From positions 1 through 64,000 of the forward strand of contig QHYE01000025.1 in NCBI GenBank assembly GCA_003224055.1: a stretch of DNA of 64,000 bases, read 5' to 3'. The stretch comes from Acidobacteriota bacterium. GTDB taxonomy: Bacteria > Acidobacteriota > Terriglobia > Acidiferrales > UBA7541. Position 1 is the first letter of the stretch; the number at the start of each line of letters is the position of its first letter. Position numbers and translations under genes: made by a program. This document shows positions 54,564-64,000 of this stretch, piece after piece. The notes below the pieces were generated by a model, which saw only the letters and a list, made by a program, of their open reading frames with translations, searched no databases and was not told the DNA's origin.

Positions 54564-55163
54564 TCAATTGGGTCGTGCGATGTGCACGTCAAATGGCTGA
54601 ACCGCCGGGCGCAACCGCCGGATGACTTCACTGGGCCAGAGAGTTTCGCTCAGTAGCGTTACCCAGCCGTCTTCCAGCTCGCAGATCGCACAAAAGGTGT
54701 AGCGCGCGGAGGCAGGCTGGTAGGCGTCCAGCCCGCGCTTGGAGAGATCGCCCTCCAGTGGCATATCAGGCTCGTTCGCCGCGACGCCAACCCTGATGCC
54801 AAAGGTTTCTCCTTCAAACCGTTCGAAAATTTGGCGCAATAGCTCCGGACTCGGCTGCGGCAACACGACGCAGCGCTCGGCTGCCTCTCGCAGTGCAATT
54901 CCGCGCGCTCTGCAGAACTCCCGGACACGATCGATGTGGCTGAAAAAATCCACCACGTACGGTTCGCCCGCCACCAGGGCAGGGAAAACCGCTGACCAGA
55001 TTTCGGCTGCTTCCTTGCCGCGCACCGGCTCGCGATTTTCGGTTCCCACGAGCTCGAGTCCCACGGCTTTTACGCCCGTGCCCAGGTCCAGGGCTTGAAC
55101 GTCCAGCGAAAATGGCGGCAATTCGAGCGCGCCGCCCGGAACCGGACTGCCCGCCGCGCTCAT
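54564..55163 (-). CDS. conserved hypothetical protein of the ruvX-mltG operon (distal)
   Basis: A 199-residue soluble protein. Segments such as LDLGTGVKAVGLELVGTENR, PYVVDFFSHIDRVREFCRA, SPELLRQIFERFEGETFGIR and LEDGWVTLLSETLWPSEV are clear, but I recognise no domain. It is acidic and has no signal peptide. Its start overlaps the preceding gene's stop by four bases (55160-55163), so it is translationally coupled to it. Function unknown. Confidence 0.68.
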   Translation of the reverse strand: MSAAGSPVPGGALELPPFSLDVQALDLGTGVKAVGLELVGTENREPVRGKEAAEIWSAVFPALVAGEPYVVDFFSHIDRVREFCRARGIALREAAERCVVLPQPSPELLRQIFERFEGETFGIRVGVAANEPDMPLEGDLSKRGLDAYQPASARYTFCAICELEDGWVTLLSETLWPSEVIRRLRPAVQPFDVHIARPN

Positions 55164-55723
55164 TGGATAGTCTCGGCTTCCGCGTCAGGAAACTTGGCAC
55201 GGAATTCCGGCGAGTGCTTGCGCACTTCCAGCCAGTCGAAGAACGCGTCTGGTGTTTCCAGCCAGATACGAAACCAGTTCGCGATCTCCACTTTTTCTTC
55301 GCGCTTGTGCGGCTCCACTTTGTGATTCCGAGAAATCATCTCCGCCCGGCGCTTGCCGAGCCGCGCCACGTTGAGCACACGCCCCACCGCGGCGTGCTCG
55401 CCTTGCGAACGGAATTTCCGCATCAGCTCATCCAGACGCATGATGCTGACCTCCGCATCTTCGAGCGTTTTGAAATGCAGGAGATCCTCAAACTCTTCTT
55501 CGTACTGTTCCTCGGCCTCTTCCTGTAGCGTCAGCAGGACTCGGTGTCCAGCGTCTTTGAGCACTTCCGCGATGTAATCCGAGCCGGTCTTTCCAGCTTC
55601 GCCATGCTCCGCAACGAGCCGCCGGCGCAACTGGTCGATCTCCGCGGGCGTCCATTTTTCCACCTTGATCTCGCGGGCGGTTTCGAGGATCAGCGACTTT
55701 TTCGTTTTCGCTTCTTCGTTCAT
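55160..55723 (-). CDS. conserved hypothetical protein coupled to mltG
   Basis: A 187-residue, strongly charged, helical protein: EIKVEKWTPAEIDQLRRRLV, SDYIAEVLKDAGHRVLLTL, EEAEEQYEEEFEDLLHFKTL, LGKRRAEMISRNHKVEP and WFRIWLETPDAFFDWLEVRK. It has no cysteine-rich, catalytic or membrane motif that I recognise. ATG 55723 overlaps the mltG stop (ATGA, 55720-55723). Its upstream open frame inside mltG is a shadow. Coupling to mltG and to the next gene suggests a shared role. Confidence 0.72.
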   Translation of the reverse strand: MNEEAKTKKSLILETAREIKVEKWTPAEIDQLRRRLVAEHGEAGKTGSDYIAEVLKDAGHRVLLTLQEEAEEQYEEEFEDLLHFKTLEDAEVSIMRLDELMRKFRSQGEHAAVGRVLNVARLGKRRAEMISRNHKVEPHKREEKVEIANWFRIWLETPDAFFDWLEVRKHSPEFRAKFPDAEAETIQ

Positions 55724-56817
55724 CGAGCTGCGCCTCGGTGCGGCTTCTTGTGATTCTTCTTGGAGCTGGGTGGCGGGGGCGGCGGATCGGCCGGCAGTCC
55801 CGCCAGAAGCCGACGGTACTTCACCACATTTTTGTTGTGTTCCGCCAGTGTGGGGCTGAAAAAATGGCCGCCCTGCGTGTTGGCCACAAAATAAAGATAG
55901 TTGGACTCTGCAGGCCGCAGCGCGGCACGCAAAGAGGCTTCCCCCGGATTTCCAATGGGCCCGGGCGGCAGCCCTCCGTGCTCGTACGTATTGTAAAGCG
56001 AATCGAAACTGAGGTCCTTGCCCGTCAGCGTTCCATTGTATTTCCCGAACCGTTCCATCCCGTAGATCACGGTCGGGTCGCATTGCAACCGCATGCCTTG
56101 CCGCAGGCGATTTGCGAAAACCCCCGCGACCAGCGGGCGCTCCTCCGCTTTCGGGGTTTCTCTTTCGACCAGGGACGCTAGCGTCACGATTCTGAGCATA
56201 GCGCGGTGGTCGCCCCCACCCGCTTGCCCGTTTGTTGCGGGCGGCCCAAGGCGCTTCCACTCTTCCTTGAATTTGCGCACCATCTCGGCGGTCAATTCGC
56301 TCGCGGAAGGATGCCGCGGGAGCTCATACGTGGCTGGGAAGAGGAATCCTTCAAGCGTCTGCGCCCCCGGCGCGAAGTCACGAATCAGCGCGGTGTCTCC
56401 CACGGCGAAAAGAAAATCGCCCGCGGGCATGAATTTCCCGGCTGCCAGTTCACGGGCGATATCGAACATCGTCTCACCTTCGCGCACCGTGAAAGGCTGT
56501 TGGTAAACGTTTCCTTTGGCAAGTTTCCAGAAAACATCCATGCCGGTCGCAGCGTGGTCGAAGAAATATTCTCCCGCCTGCAGCGTCCGCTTAGGATTCC
56601 GGCGCGCATAAATCTCGAACGCCGTCGCGCTTCGGATCACGCCATTTTTCTTCAGTATGTAGGCCGCATACCGGCGCGAAGCTCCGTGCGGTATATCGAC
56701 GAAAACACCTTCGGCCGGGAATCCCTGGTAAGGGTTCGTCATGCCGTACCACATCGATGTGGCAGCGCCGCCGGCAATCAGAACAATCAAGAGAATTATT
56801 ACTAACAGAAACTTCAA
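55720..56817 (-). CDS. mltG: endolytic murein transglycosylase MltG
   Basis: Inner-membrane lytic transglycosylase (YceG) that cuts nascent glycan strands. The 365-residue protein has an N-terminal anchor (FLLVIILLIVLIAGGAATS), a LysM-like region (QPFTVREGETMFDIARELA), the catalytic Glu218 in ASLVERETPK, and YNTYEHGGLPPGPIGNPGEA. A Pro-rich, Lys-rich tail (PPPPPPSSKKNHKK) follows. ruvX is 32 bases upstream and the next gene overlaps its stop. Confidence 0.94.
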   Translation of the reverse strand: MKFLLVIILLIVLIAGGAATSMWYGMTNPYQGFPAEGVFVDIPHGASRRYAAYILKKNGVIRSATAFEIYARRNPKRTLQAGEYFFDHAATGMDVFWKLAKGNVYQQPFTVREGETMFDIARELAAGKFMPAGDFLFAVGDTALIRDFAPGAQTLEGFLFPATYELPRHPSASELTAEMVRKFKEEWKRLGPPATNGQAGGGDHRAMLRIVTLASLVERETPKAEERPLVAGVFANRLRQGMRLQCDPTVIYGMERFGKYNGTLTGKDLSFDSLYNTYEHGGLPPGPIGNPGEASLRAALRPAESNYLYFVANTQGGHFFSPTLAEHNKNVVKYRRLLAGLPADPPPPPPSSKKNHKKPHRGAAR

Positions 56818-56849
56818 TTCAGCCTCACCAATTCAGTCTAATGCTTCGT

Positions 56850-57359
56850 TCAGGCCTTTGCTGCCGCCTGCCCTTGCCGTTCCAGATACTCCTTCAAAAT
56901 TACAGCTGCCGCCACCGCATCCACGGTCATTTTCGTCTGTACTTTTTTCGGCTTCCTGCTGCTGGTCAGTTTCTCGTCGTGGACGAATCTTCCCTGAACC
57001 TCTTCCAGCAGCCGTTCCGCTTCCCAGCTCGTCAGCCGCTCGTCCACCATTTCTACCGGCATGCCAATCTGTTTCCGCACGCGCTGCGCGAAGCGTTCCA
57101 CTTCTTCGGCCATTTCTCCACGCGTGCCGTCCAGCCGCAGCGGCAGCCCCACGACGATCTGGCTCACGCCGTGCTCGCGTACAAGTTCGCGCAACCGCCG
57201 CATGTCCTCGTTCCGATTAATCCGCTCCAGCGTGCTCAGCGGTTGCGCCATGCGCGTTTCGGAATCCGCGAGAGCGAGTCCTATTCTGGCGCGCCCATAA
57301 TCCATGGCGAGAATCGACCTGCGTGCGCCCGTGCTCAATTCGACTGGGGTTCTTTTCAC
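56850..57359 (-). CDS. ruvX: RuvX/YqgF Holliday-junction-resolvase-like protein
   Basis: RNase-H-fold nuclease, implicated in processing of pre-16S rRNA ends and proposed as a junction resolvase. The 169-residue protein has ILAMDYGRARIGLALADSE (Asp20), VVGLPLRLDGTRGEMAEEV, VDERLTSWEAERLL and the C-terminal acidic VDAVAAAVILKEYL. The start is GTG 57359. A TATACT box (57366-57371 on the + strand as AGTATA) lies about 6 bases before the GTG, so the message may be leaderless. Confidence 0.94.
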   Translation of the reverse strand: MKRTPVELSTGARRSILAMDYGRARIGLALADSETRMAQPLSTLERINRNEDMRRLRELVREHGVSQIVVGLPLRLDGTRGEMAEEVERFAQRVRKQIGMPVEMVDERLTSWEAERLLEEVQGRFVHDEKLTSSRKPKKVQTKMTVDAVAAAVILKEYLERQGQAAAKA

Positions 57360-57365
57360 ACTTCT

Positions 57366-57371
57366 AGTATA
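57366..57371 (-). promoter_or_regulatory. -10 box just upstream of ruvX
   Basis: TATACT on the minus strand, ending 6 bases before the GTG of ruvX. No good -35 hexamer is seen at 16-18 bases. If used, transcription would start at or beside the start codon. Confidence 0.35.
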
Positions 57372-57455
57372 CCGGGAAGCTCCTTGACGAATATGGGGTG
57401 CTTCTCAATAAACGCCAATCAGGCAGAAGAATTTTGTCTCCGCCTTTGTGGATGG

Positions 57456-59027
57456 CTAGGGTTTGCGGCCTCGCTGGCCACTTTGCCAGGCGTCCCAGTA
57501 GCCGAGGAGCTTCAACTGCTGGTCGAGGCCGGTCTCTTTCACTAAAACGTCGAGCTCGGCGCGCGTGAGGCGCTTGCCAAGGGGTTCGGCGCGACCAGCG
57601 ATGCCCCAGGCGGTCAACGCGGCGAGTACAGTGTGCAGCTTCAGTTCGCGCATATCGACTTTGTCCAGGGTGTCCGACGCGGCGTGGTAATTTGGCAGGT
57701 AGTTGGCCTCTTCCTGATTGGCGACGAGTGTTGGCACGCCTTCTAGCATGAAATCGAAATTGTCTGTGCCGAAGGAAGCGTCGTAGGTGTGGGTATTCGC
57801 TCCCCAAGATTCGAGCGGGTTCAACACTTCGCGGACACCGGCTTCGATATCGCGGCGGCCGCCCAGCGAATAGCCGGTGACGCGGCCGATGCCGGAACCA
57901 TAGGTGATCATGGCGCGAATTTTGTCGAGTTCGGCGCGATGGGCCTTTACGTATTCGAACGAGCCGATCGTTCCTTGTTCTTCCCCACTGAAGAGTACGA
58001 AGCGGATGGCACGCCGAGGCAGGAGCCCGGTGGCCTTGATGGCGCGCGCGGCTTCGATCACCAGCGCGGCATTGCAGCCGTTGTCGAGCGCGCCGGTGCC
58101 CAGTTCCCAGGAATCGAGATGGGCGCCGAGGATGACGATTTCGTCCGGCTTTTCGTAGCCGCGAATTTCTCCGACCACGTTTTGCTGCTCGATGGGCCCG
58201 CCGATTTTGTTGGGCATGTCCAGCCGCACGCGGACCTTCCCTGGATACGCGGCGACGGTTCGCGCCAGGCGCAAGCCGTCTTCGCGCGCCAGTACGGCCT
58301 GGGGAATCTTGTCAATCTCGCCGGCCAGGGAATTCGTATGGCGATAAAGGAGCAACTTTTCCCGCGCACCGATCCAGAGAATCGCTGTAGCGCCTTCTTT
58401 GACGGCCCGGCCAATGATCATCGGCGGGCGAAGATATTCATTGAAAAGGTCCGCCCAGGTTGAACCAATATCACTGTGAACCAGCAGGATCGCGCCTTTC
58501 ATGGAAGCTCCCGCCTTCGCAAGATCATCCTCGGTGCCGTAACCCACATCGATGACGCTTGCTTCGATCCCGCCCGCTGGCGTTGCAGGAGACCATCCCT
58601 CCGCCTTCATCCGCACGGGAAATTTCACCGGGCCGAGCAGTTCGAGCCGCGTATCGCCCTCGCTCCACGTCATCGGAAGCGTGTACTTTTCCGTGTGGAC
58701 ATCAATCCCCGCCGAGCGGAATGCGGCGACGCCCCACTCGATGGCCTTGGCCATTTGAGGCGTTCCAGTTACGCGGCCCCCAATTTCGTCGGTGAGCCGC
58801 CGCAAGTTTTCCTCCATCGGCGACGGACCCATCACGATCGGAAGAATTTTCGCGGCGGCTTGCGCGCAGGTGGATGTGTCTGAGACGGAGCAAGCTGGCG
58901 AACTCTTGGTGACTTGCGCCGGATTGAGCGGGTCCTTCTGCTGCTGTGGCAACTGGGCCGACGCCGAAAGCAGGGAAACAAACAAGCAAAGCAGTAATGA
59001 AGAAAGGAGAATCGTGCGGCGGGGCAT
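57456..59027 (-). CDS. secreted M28-family zinc peptidase
   Basis: A 523-residue exopeptidase precursor. The signal peptide (MPRRTILLSSLLLCLFVSLL, ending near SASAQ) is followed by a linker, a PA-like inserted domain (about 175-290) and the M28 catalytic domain. Zinc and catalytic residues are in VILGAHLDSWELGTGALDNG (His, Asp), FSGEEQGTIGS (Glu-Glu), ASFGTDNFDF (Asp) and YLPNYHAASDTLDKVD (His). It would release amino acids or dipeptides in the periplasm. ATG 59027 has GAGG about nine bases upstream; an in-frame extension to 59126 is not credible. It is downstream of folP on the same strand. Confidence 0.93.
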   Translation of the reverse strand: MPRRTILLSSLLLCLFVSLLSASAQLPQQQKDPLNPAQVTKSSPACSVSDTSTCAQAAAKILPIVMGPSPMEENLRRLTDEIGGRVTGTPQMAKAIEWGVAAFRSAGIDVHTEKYTLPMTWSEGDTRLELLGPVKFPVRMKAEGWSPATPAGGIEASVIDVGYGTEDDLAKAGASMKGAILLVHSDIGSTWADLFNEYLRPPMIIGRAVKEGATAILWIGAREKLLLYRHTNSLAGEIDKIPQAVLAREDGLRLARTVAAYPGKVRVRLDMPNKIGGPIEQQNVVGEIRGYEKPDEIVILGAHLDSWELGTGALDNGCNAALVIEAARAIKATGLLPRRAIRFVLFSGEEQGTIGSFEYVKAHRAELDKIRAMITYGSGIGRVTGYSLGGRRDIEAGVREVLNPLESWGANTHTYDASFGTDNFDFMLEGVPTLVANQEEANYLPNYHAASDTLDKVDMRELKLHTVLAALTAWGIAGRAEPLGKRLTRAELDVLVKETGLDQQLKLLGYWDAWQSGQRGRKP

Positions 59028-59150
59028 GAATGGGCCCTCTTTTCTATGGAGTTGCGTACTGGCGTTTCGGTGTTCGCTTGCGGAGCGGATTATACCCAAC
59101 CGAGCGTGACCCGAGCATCTGTACATGGAATGAACGCGCCGCCTGAGAGG

Positions 59151-60035
59151 TTAGGTCCTTGGCGCAAGCTTGGGATCGAGTACACAATCTGCGGCGCGCG
59201 CCACTTGTGCCATCTCGACGACATCGTGGACGCGGACGATGTGCGCGCCGTTGAGGATGCTCGTGGTCACTGTTGCGGCCGTTCCCCAGATACGCTCTTC
59301 CGGCGATGCGGGCTTGCCGTCACGCGCCAGAGTCGCGCCAAGGAAGCCCTTGCGCGATGTGCCTACGAGTAGCGCAAAACCGAGCTTCGCCAATTGCGGC
59401 AGCTCAAGCAGGACTTCGTAGTTCTGCGCGAAGCTCTTGCCGAAGCCGATGCCGGGGTCGAGGATGATCTGCGATTTCGTGACACCGGCTTTGAGCGCCA
59501 TAGCGACGGAACGGCGAAGGCCTTGCAGGACGTCCTTCATCACGTCCCGTGCGAATGGCCCTTTTTGCATCGTGCGCGGCTCGCCTCGCATGTGCATCAG
59601 GATCAGCGGGACGCGATGACGTGCGGCGACTTCGGCAATGCGCGGATCGCTTTTCAATCCGGAGATGTCATTGATGATTTCCGCGCCGGCGTCGAGCGCG
59701 GTCTCCGCGACCTCGGCCTTTTGCGTGTCAATGGAGATGGGGATTTTCAAAAGTCTGCGCAAGCCGCTGAGCACGGGGAAGAGTCTTCTCCATTCTTCTT
59801 CTGTTGAAATTCCTTCGGAACCCGGCCGCGTGGATTCTGCGCCGATATCGATGAGGTCGGCGCCTGCGCGTTCCATCTGGAGCCCGTGCTCGATCGCATG
59901 TTCCTCGGTGTAGAACTTGCTGCCGTCGGAAAAACTGTCCGGCGTCACGTTCAGGACGCCCATGATGAGAGTGCGTTTGCCCAGGACCAGAGTGCGGGAG
60001 GGGAGTTTGAGCCGGAAGAGTTTGCGGCGGATCAT
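59151..60035 (-). CDS. folP: dihydropteroate synthase
   Basis: Condenses p-aminobenzoate with hydroxymethyldihydropterin pyrophosphate in folate synthesis; the sulfonamide target. The 294-residue protein has MGVLNVTPDSFSDGSKF (29-35 core), DIGAESTRPGSEG (63-75), IINDISGLKSDPR, DPGIGFGKSFAQN and VGTSRKGFLG. It is full length. Confidence 0.96.
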   Translation of the reverse strand: MIRRKLFRLKLPSRTLVLGKRTLIMGVLNVTPDSFSDGSKFYTEEHAIEHGLQMERAGADLIDIGAESTRPGSEGISTEEEWRRLFPVLSGLRRLLKIPISIDTQKAEVAETALDAGAEIINDISGLKSDPRIAEVAARHRVPLILMHMRGEPRTMQKGPFARDVMKDVLQGLRRSVAMALKAGVTKSQIILDPGIGFGKSFAQNYEVLLELPQLAKLGFALLVGTSRKGFLGATLARDGKPASPEERIWGTAATVTTSILNGAHIVRVHDVVEMAQVARAADCVLDPKLAPRT

Positions 60036-60150
60036 TGGCGGAAATTAGTTTAGCGCGAGAAACAAAGAAAAAGATAACGCAGAGGCGCAGAGAACGCAGA
60101 GCCGGCGCCGAGAAGAGCACGCAACAAACGCGTGCGAGAGGTGAGTTAGG
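60036..60150. repeat. GCAGAG-type low-complexity tract
   Basis: Between folP and the zinc-ribbon gene, AACGCAGAGGCGCAGAGAACGCAGAG-like units repeat, with an A/G-rich run before them. The reverse-complement type (TCTCTGCG) occurs at 20290-20385. No gene is seen here. Confidence 0.45.
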
Positions 60151-60459
60151 CTAGTCGAGGTCGAAATCGCGGATAGGCTTGCCGGCCGGGGCGTCCTTGG
60201 CTTTCTTCATGGCCTCTTCGAATTTCTTCGCCAGGATGTCTTCCTTGTTGGTTTCCTGCATCCAAGAATCGCGGAATTTGTCTTCACGCTGGCGGTTTTG
60301 CTCGGCAAGAATCTTCTGGGCGTCGGTGAGATCCACATTCGGTCCGGCTTTGACCGGCGCTTCGTGCGAGAGCACGGCACCGAAGACGGCGTCCACGACC
60401 AGCTTGGCATGACAGCAGGGGCACGTCACATTCAAATTCTCGCTGCTGGGATTTCCCAT
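60151..60459 (-). CDS. small zinc-ribbon protein
   Basis: A 102-residue protein with an N-terminal CPCCHAKLVVDAV half zinc ribbon (CxxC only, so dimerisation or one additional ligand pair would be needed), a middle ADLTDAQKI-type helix, and a highly charged helical C-terminus (QREDKFRDSWMQETNKEDIL, AMKKAKDAPAGKPIRDFDLD). I know similar short proteins from Acidobacteriota without assigned function. It lies between ftsH's terminator and folP. Confidence 0.68.
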   Translation of the reverse strand: MGNPSSENLNVTCPCCHAKLVVDAVFGAVLSHEAPVKAGPNVDLTDAQKILAEQNRQREDKFRDSWMQETNKEDILAKKFEEAMKKAKDAPAGKPIRDFDLD

Positions 60460-60484
60460 GAGGCTATTCTACGCCGTCCACATG

Positions 60485-60514
60485 AAAAAAGAAGGGCACA
60501 GCACTCCTGCGCCC
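60485..60514 (-). terminator. intrinsic terminator of ftsH
   Basis: On the minus strand GGGCGCAG pairs with CTGTGCCC (one G-U), with a 5-base loop, followed by TTCTTTTTT (+ strand 60485-60493). It lies 26 bases after the ftsH stop. Confidence 0.8.
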
Positions 60515-60539
60515 TCCTAGGAAAAGCTACACGAGTTGT

Positions 60540-62486
<1,947 letters not shown>

Positions 62487-62533
62487 GTTGTCCTCACTAA
62501 TCCCAAAACCAGCCGGAAGAAATCACATGCAGT

Positions 62534-63124
62534 CTACTTCTTCCGCCCCTTGCCCTTTTTCCTGGGGGCCACCTTCGCTCCCGATGAAAGTTGCCGGAGG
62601 TTTCGCCCCGTGCCGTTGGCGGCGGCCAAGCCGTAGCCAACCCATACTTCTTTAGATGCCGTCCGGAACCCAAAGTAATCGGGCTCCAGCGCCACGCGGC
62701 GGCTTTCCGGCTTATCCAGAAGCACCGCCAGGCGGATCGAACGCGGTTTGCTTTCACCCAATCGCCGCAGCAAAAAATCCTGCGTCACGCCGCTTTCGAG
62801 CACCGCATCCACGACCAAGACATCCCGTCCGCCTAACTCCGGATGGGAACCGAAAAAAACTTCGCGCCGCGCGTGCCCGCCCTGATCGACGTCACGAACA
62901 TCCTCGCGCACGAAATGGCAAACGATGGGCGCCTCAATCTGCCTCACCAGGTCTGCTGCAAAAATAAATCCGCGATCCAGGGTAACCACCACGTCCAGCC
63001 TGCGGCCCTGGCATTCCCGCGAAATCTCTCTGCCCAGCACGCCGACGCGAGAGGCGATACGCTCTGCGGAAAACGCCGCTCCTTTTCGCGCTTGCGAAAC
63101 CGCCACTTTGCGCAAGCGAGTCAC
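62534..63124 (-). CDS. hpt: hypoxanthine phosphoribosyltransferase, divergent
   Basis: Expected to salvage hypoxanthine/guanine with PRPP. The 196-residue protein has RDVLVVDAVLESGVTQDFLL at the PRPP-loop position, where canonical Hpt has EDIVDTGxT. DYFGFRTASKEVWVGYGLAA corresponds to the base-binding DYVGFEIPxxFVVGYGL. Downstream, the usual YRNLP-YIGVL end is not seen; instead there is a Lys/Arg-rich tail (KKGKGRKK). It lies between tilS and ftsH, overlapping tilS by four bases, which supports the call. Activity may be altered. Confidence 0.82.
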   Translation of the reverse strand: MTRLRKVAVSQARKGAAFSAERIASRVGVLGREISRECQGRRLDVVVTLDRGFIFAADLVRQIEAPIVCHFVREDVRDVDQGGHARREVFFGSHPELGGRDVLVVDAVLESGVTQDFLLRRLGESKPRSIRLAVLLDKPESRRVALEPDYFGFRTASKEVWVGYGLAAANGTGRNLRQLSSGAKVAPRKKGKGRKK

Positions 63125-64000
63125 AACGCATCCTCGGCGATCACCATTCCTGCTCGGGTCCTCTCATCGGCAGCAAATTCCGCAGCGGCATCAAAGCCGC
63201 GGGCCCACGCAAGAATCCCGCCGCTCGTCAACACCGGCCAGCCGTCACGTGCCCAGCGGCCGATGCGCTTTTCATTCAACAAACGCTTCAGCTTGTGCGC
63301 GTTGCGGTGACCCAGCGGGCGCATTCGGTCCCCAGGACGCCAGTTACGCAGCACGAGAGGCAAACGCAACCGGTCACGGTCCAAGACCGCCCCATCTCTA
63401 CTAGTTTCCGCTCTCTTGCCGGGCCAGTCAATCACCCTGAAGCGGAATACACACCCTAGTTCTGGAACGCGCACTTCTTGCGCGCCGCGAGCCATATCGA
63501 TGTTGTACTCGAATTCGCGCGCTTTGCTGGGAGTGCCTGAAGCAAATTTTTTTCCGACGGCATGAAAAGCCAGCCCAGCTCCTTCCCTGCGTACTTCGAC
63601 GCCACCGGGCAGGGGAAGCGAACTTCCGCCTTGACCATGGCGCGCCAACTCCAGCACTGCATTCACATGCCCCGCCCCAAGTTGCCCGCTGTGCGGCTTC
63701 AAGCTTTTTACAATATGGCGCACCAGCCGTCTGCTCACTGCCTGAGCCTCTTCCATTTTGCTCACTGGTTCAAGTAAATCTGTCGCTGCAATTCGTAAGC
63801 CTTCGCCGCACTTTTGAACCAGTTCCGCCGCTCGTCTTGCCGCCACCGCTTCCAAGAATGCTTCGTCTTCGCGGGCGAGGTCAGCCAACGTCGCCAAATG
63901 TTCAACGATGGTTGGTTGAAATTGTTTCTCAAGCAAGGGAAGAAGTTTGCGGCGAATGCGCGCGCGCGTTCGGGTCGTGTCACGGTTCGTGGCGTCCTCG
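63121..64000 (-). CDS. tilS: tRNA(Ile)-lysidine synthase, C-terminal part (N-terminus outside window)
   Basis: Installs lysidine at C34 of tRNA-Ile(CAU). The visible 292 residues begin with EDATNRDTTRTRARIRRKLL, the DxTNxxxxxxRxxIRxxLLP motif that ends the catalytic domain, and continue through a helical middle (EHLATLADLAREDEAFLEAV) to the C-terminal TilS domain with LRNWRPGDRMRPLGH and KRLLNEKRIGRWARDGWPVL. The ATP loop SGGxDS must lie to the right of the window. It overlaps hpt by ATGA (63121-63124). Confidence 0.93.
   Translation of the reverse strand, partial: EDATNRDTTRTRARIRRKLLPLLEKQFQPTIVEHLATLADLAREDEAFLEAVAARRAAELVQKCGEGLRIAATDLLEPVSKMEEAQAVSRRLVRHIVKSLKPHSGQLGAGHVNAVLELARHGQGGSSLPLPGGVEVRREGAGLAFHAVGKKFASGTPSKAREFEYNIDMARGAQEVRVPELGCVFRFRVIDWPGKRAETSRDGAVLDRDRLRLPLVLRNWRPGDRMRPLGHRNAHKLKRLLNEKRIGRWARDGWPVLTSGGILAWARGFDAAAEFAADERTRAGMVIAEDAL

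Overview
The window looks like a GC-rich chromosomal segment of an Acidobacteriota bacterium (class Acidobacteriia or a near relative). This is inferred from family content and gene order, not from a marker search. The clues are a PadR regulator coupled to an ADOP-type MacB/FtsX permease at the left edge, the order TPR-ispE-prs-rplY-pth-rpsF-rpsR-rplI, aminofutalosine-type menaquinone genes, an EF-P with a PGNKRG loop, and many small conserved genes of unknown function. Almost everything is housekeeping or ordinary accessory content. I see no rRNA, tRNA, CRISPR array, prophage or insertion sequence.

Layout. 1-2783: padR and the ADOP permease (cut by the window edge). 3139-5277: purB facing efp across a strong terminator. 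5455-14784: scattered single genes (aminopeptidase P, metallophosphoesterase, epoxide-hydrolase-like enzyme plus GT2 synthase, quinone reductase, potassium-channel-like protein, OsmC, DUF2071, DUF486). 15013-16039: a frameshifted pstS. 16132-16716: a compact toxin-antitoxin module with its promoter and operator. 16741-19433: ubiX-ubiA-mqnE for menaquinone. 19534-25238: larB, an MDR dehydrogenase behind selA, a MXAN_5187-like protein and purH. 25239-26793: a non-coding stretch with a structured-RNA candidate and a start-less PD40 propeller fragment. 26794-29373: small proteins and an arsR-arsM-arsC operon whose arsC is frameshifted.

29544-36610 is the core information-processing block: TPR protein, ispE, prs, rplY, pth, rpsF, rpsR, rplI, closed by a strong terminator. 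38022-44049 carries dnaB, alr, ispD-ispF, an orphan GluRS-like domain protein and rlmB, with a nested palindromic intergenic element and REP-like palindromes. 44057-50356 holds a poly-T-frameshifted membrane protein, apt-acyP, a LolA-like secreted protein, HAD phosphatase, PilZ protein, EamA transporter and Ada. 54474-50409 (reverse) is an operon joining a LolB-like lipoprotein, FtsX permease, LolD-like ATPase, small membrane protein and LolA: a self-contained lipoprotein-export candidate. 57359-54564 (reverse) couples ruvX, mltG and two unknown genes. The right end holds a secreted M28 peptidase, folP, a zinc-ribbon protein, ftsH, hpt and tilS (cut by the window end).

How it fits together: purB, purH, prs, apt and hpt cover purine synthesis and salvage; ispD, ispE and ispF are three enzymes of the MEP isoprenoid route, which would feed the prenyl side chain that UbiA attaches for menaquinone; rplY, pth, rpsF, rpsR, rplI, efp, rlmB and tilS serve translation. 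Three genes (pstS, arsC, the 44 kb membrane protein) carry single frameshifts, which may be real decay or draft-assembly errors.
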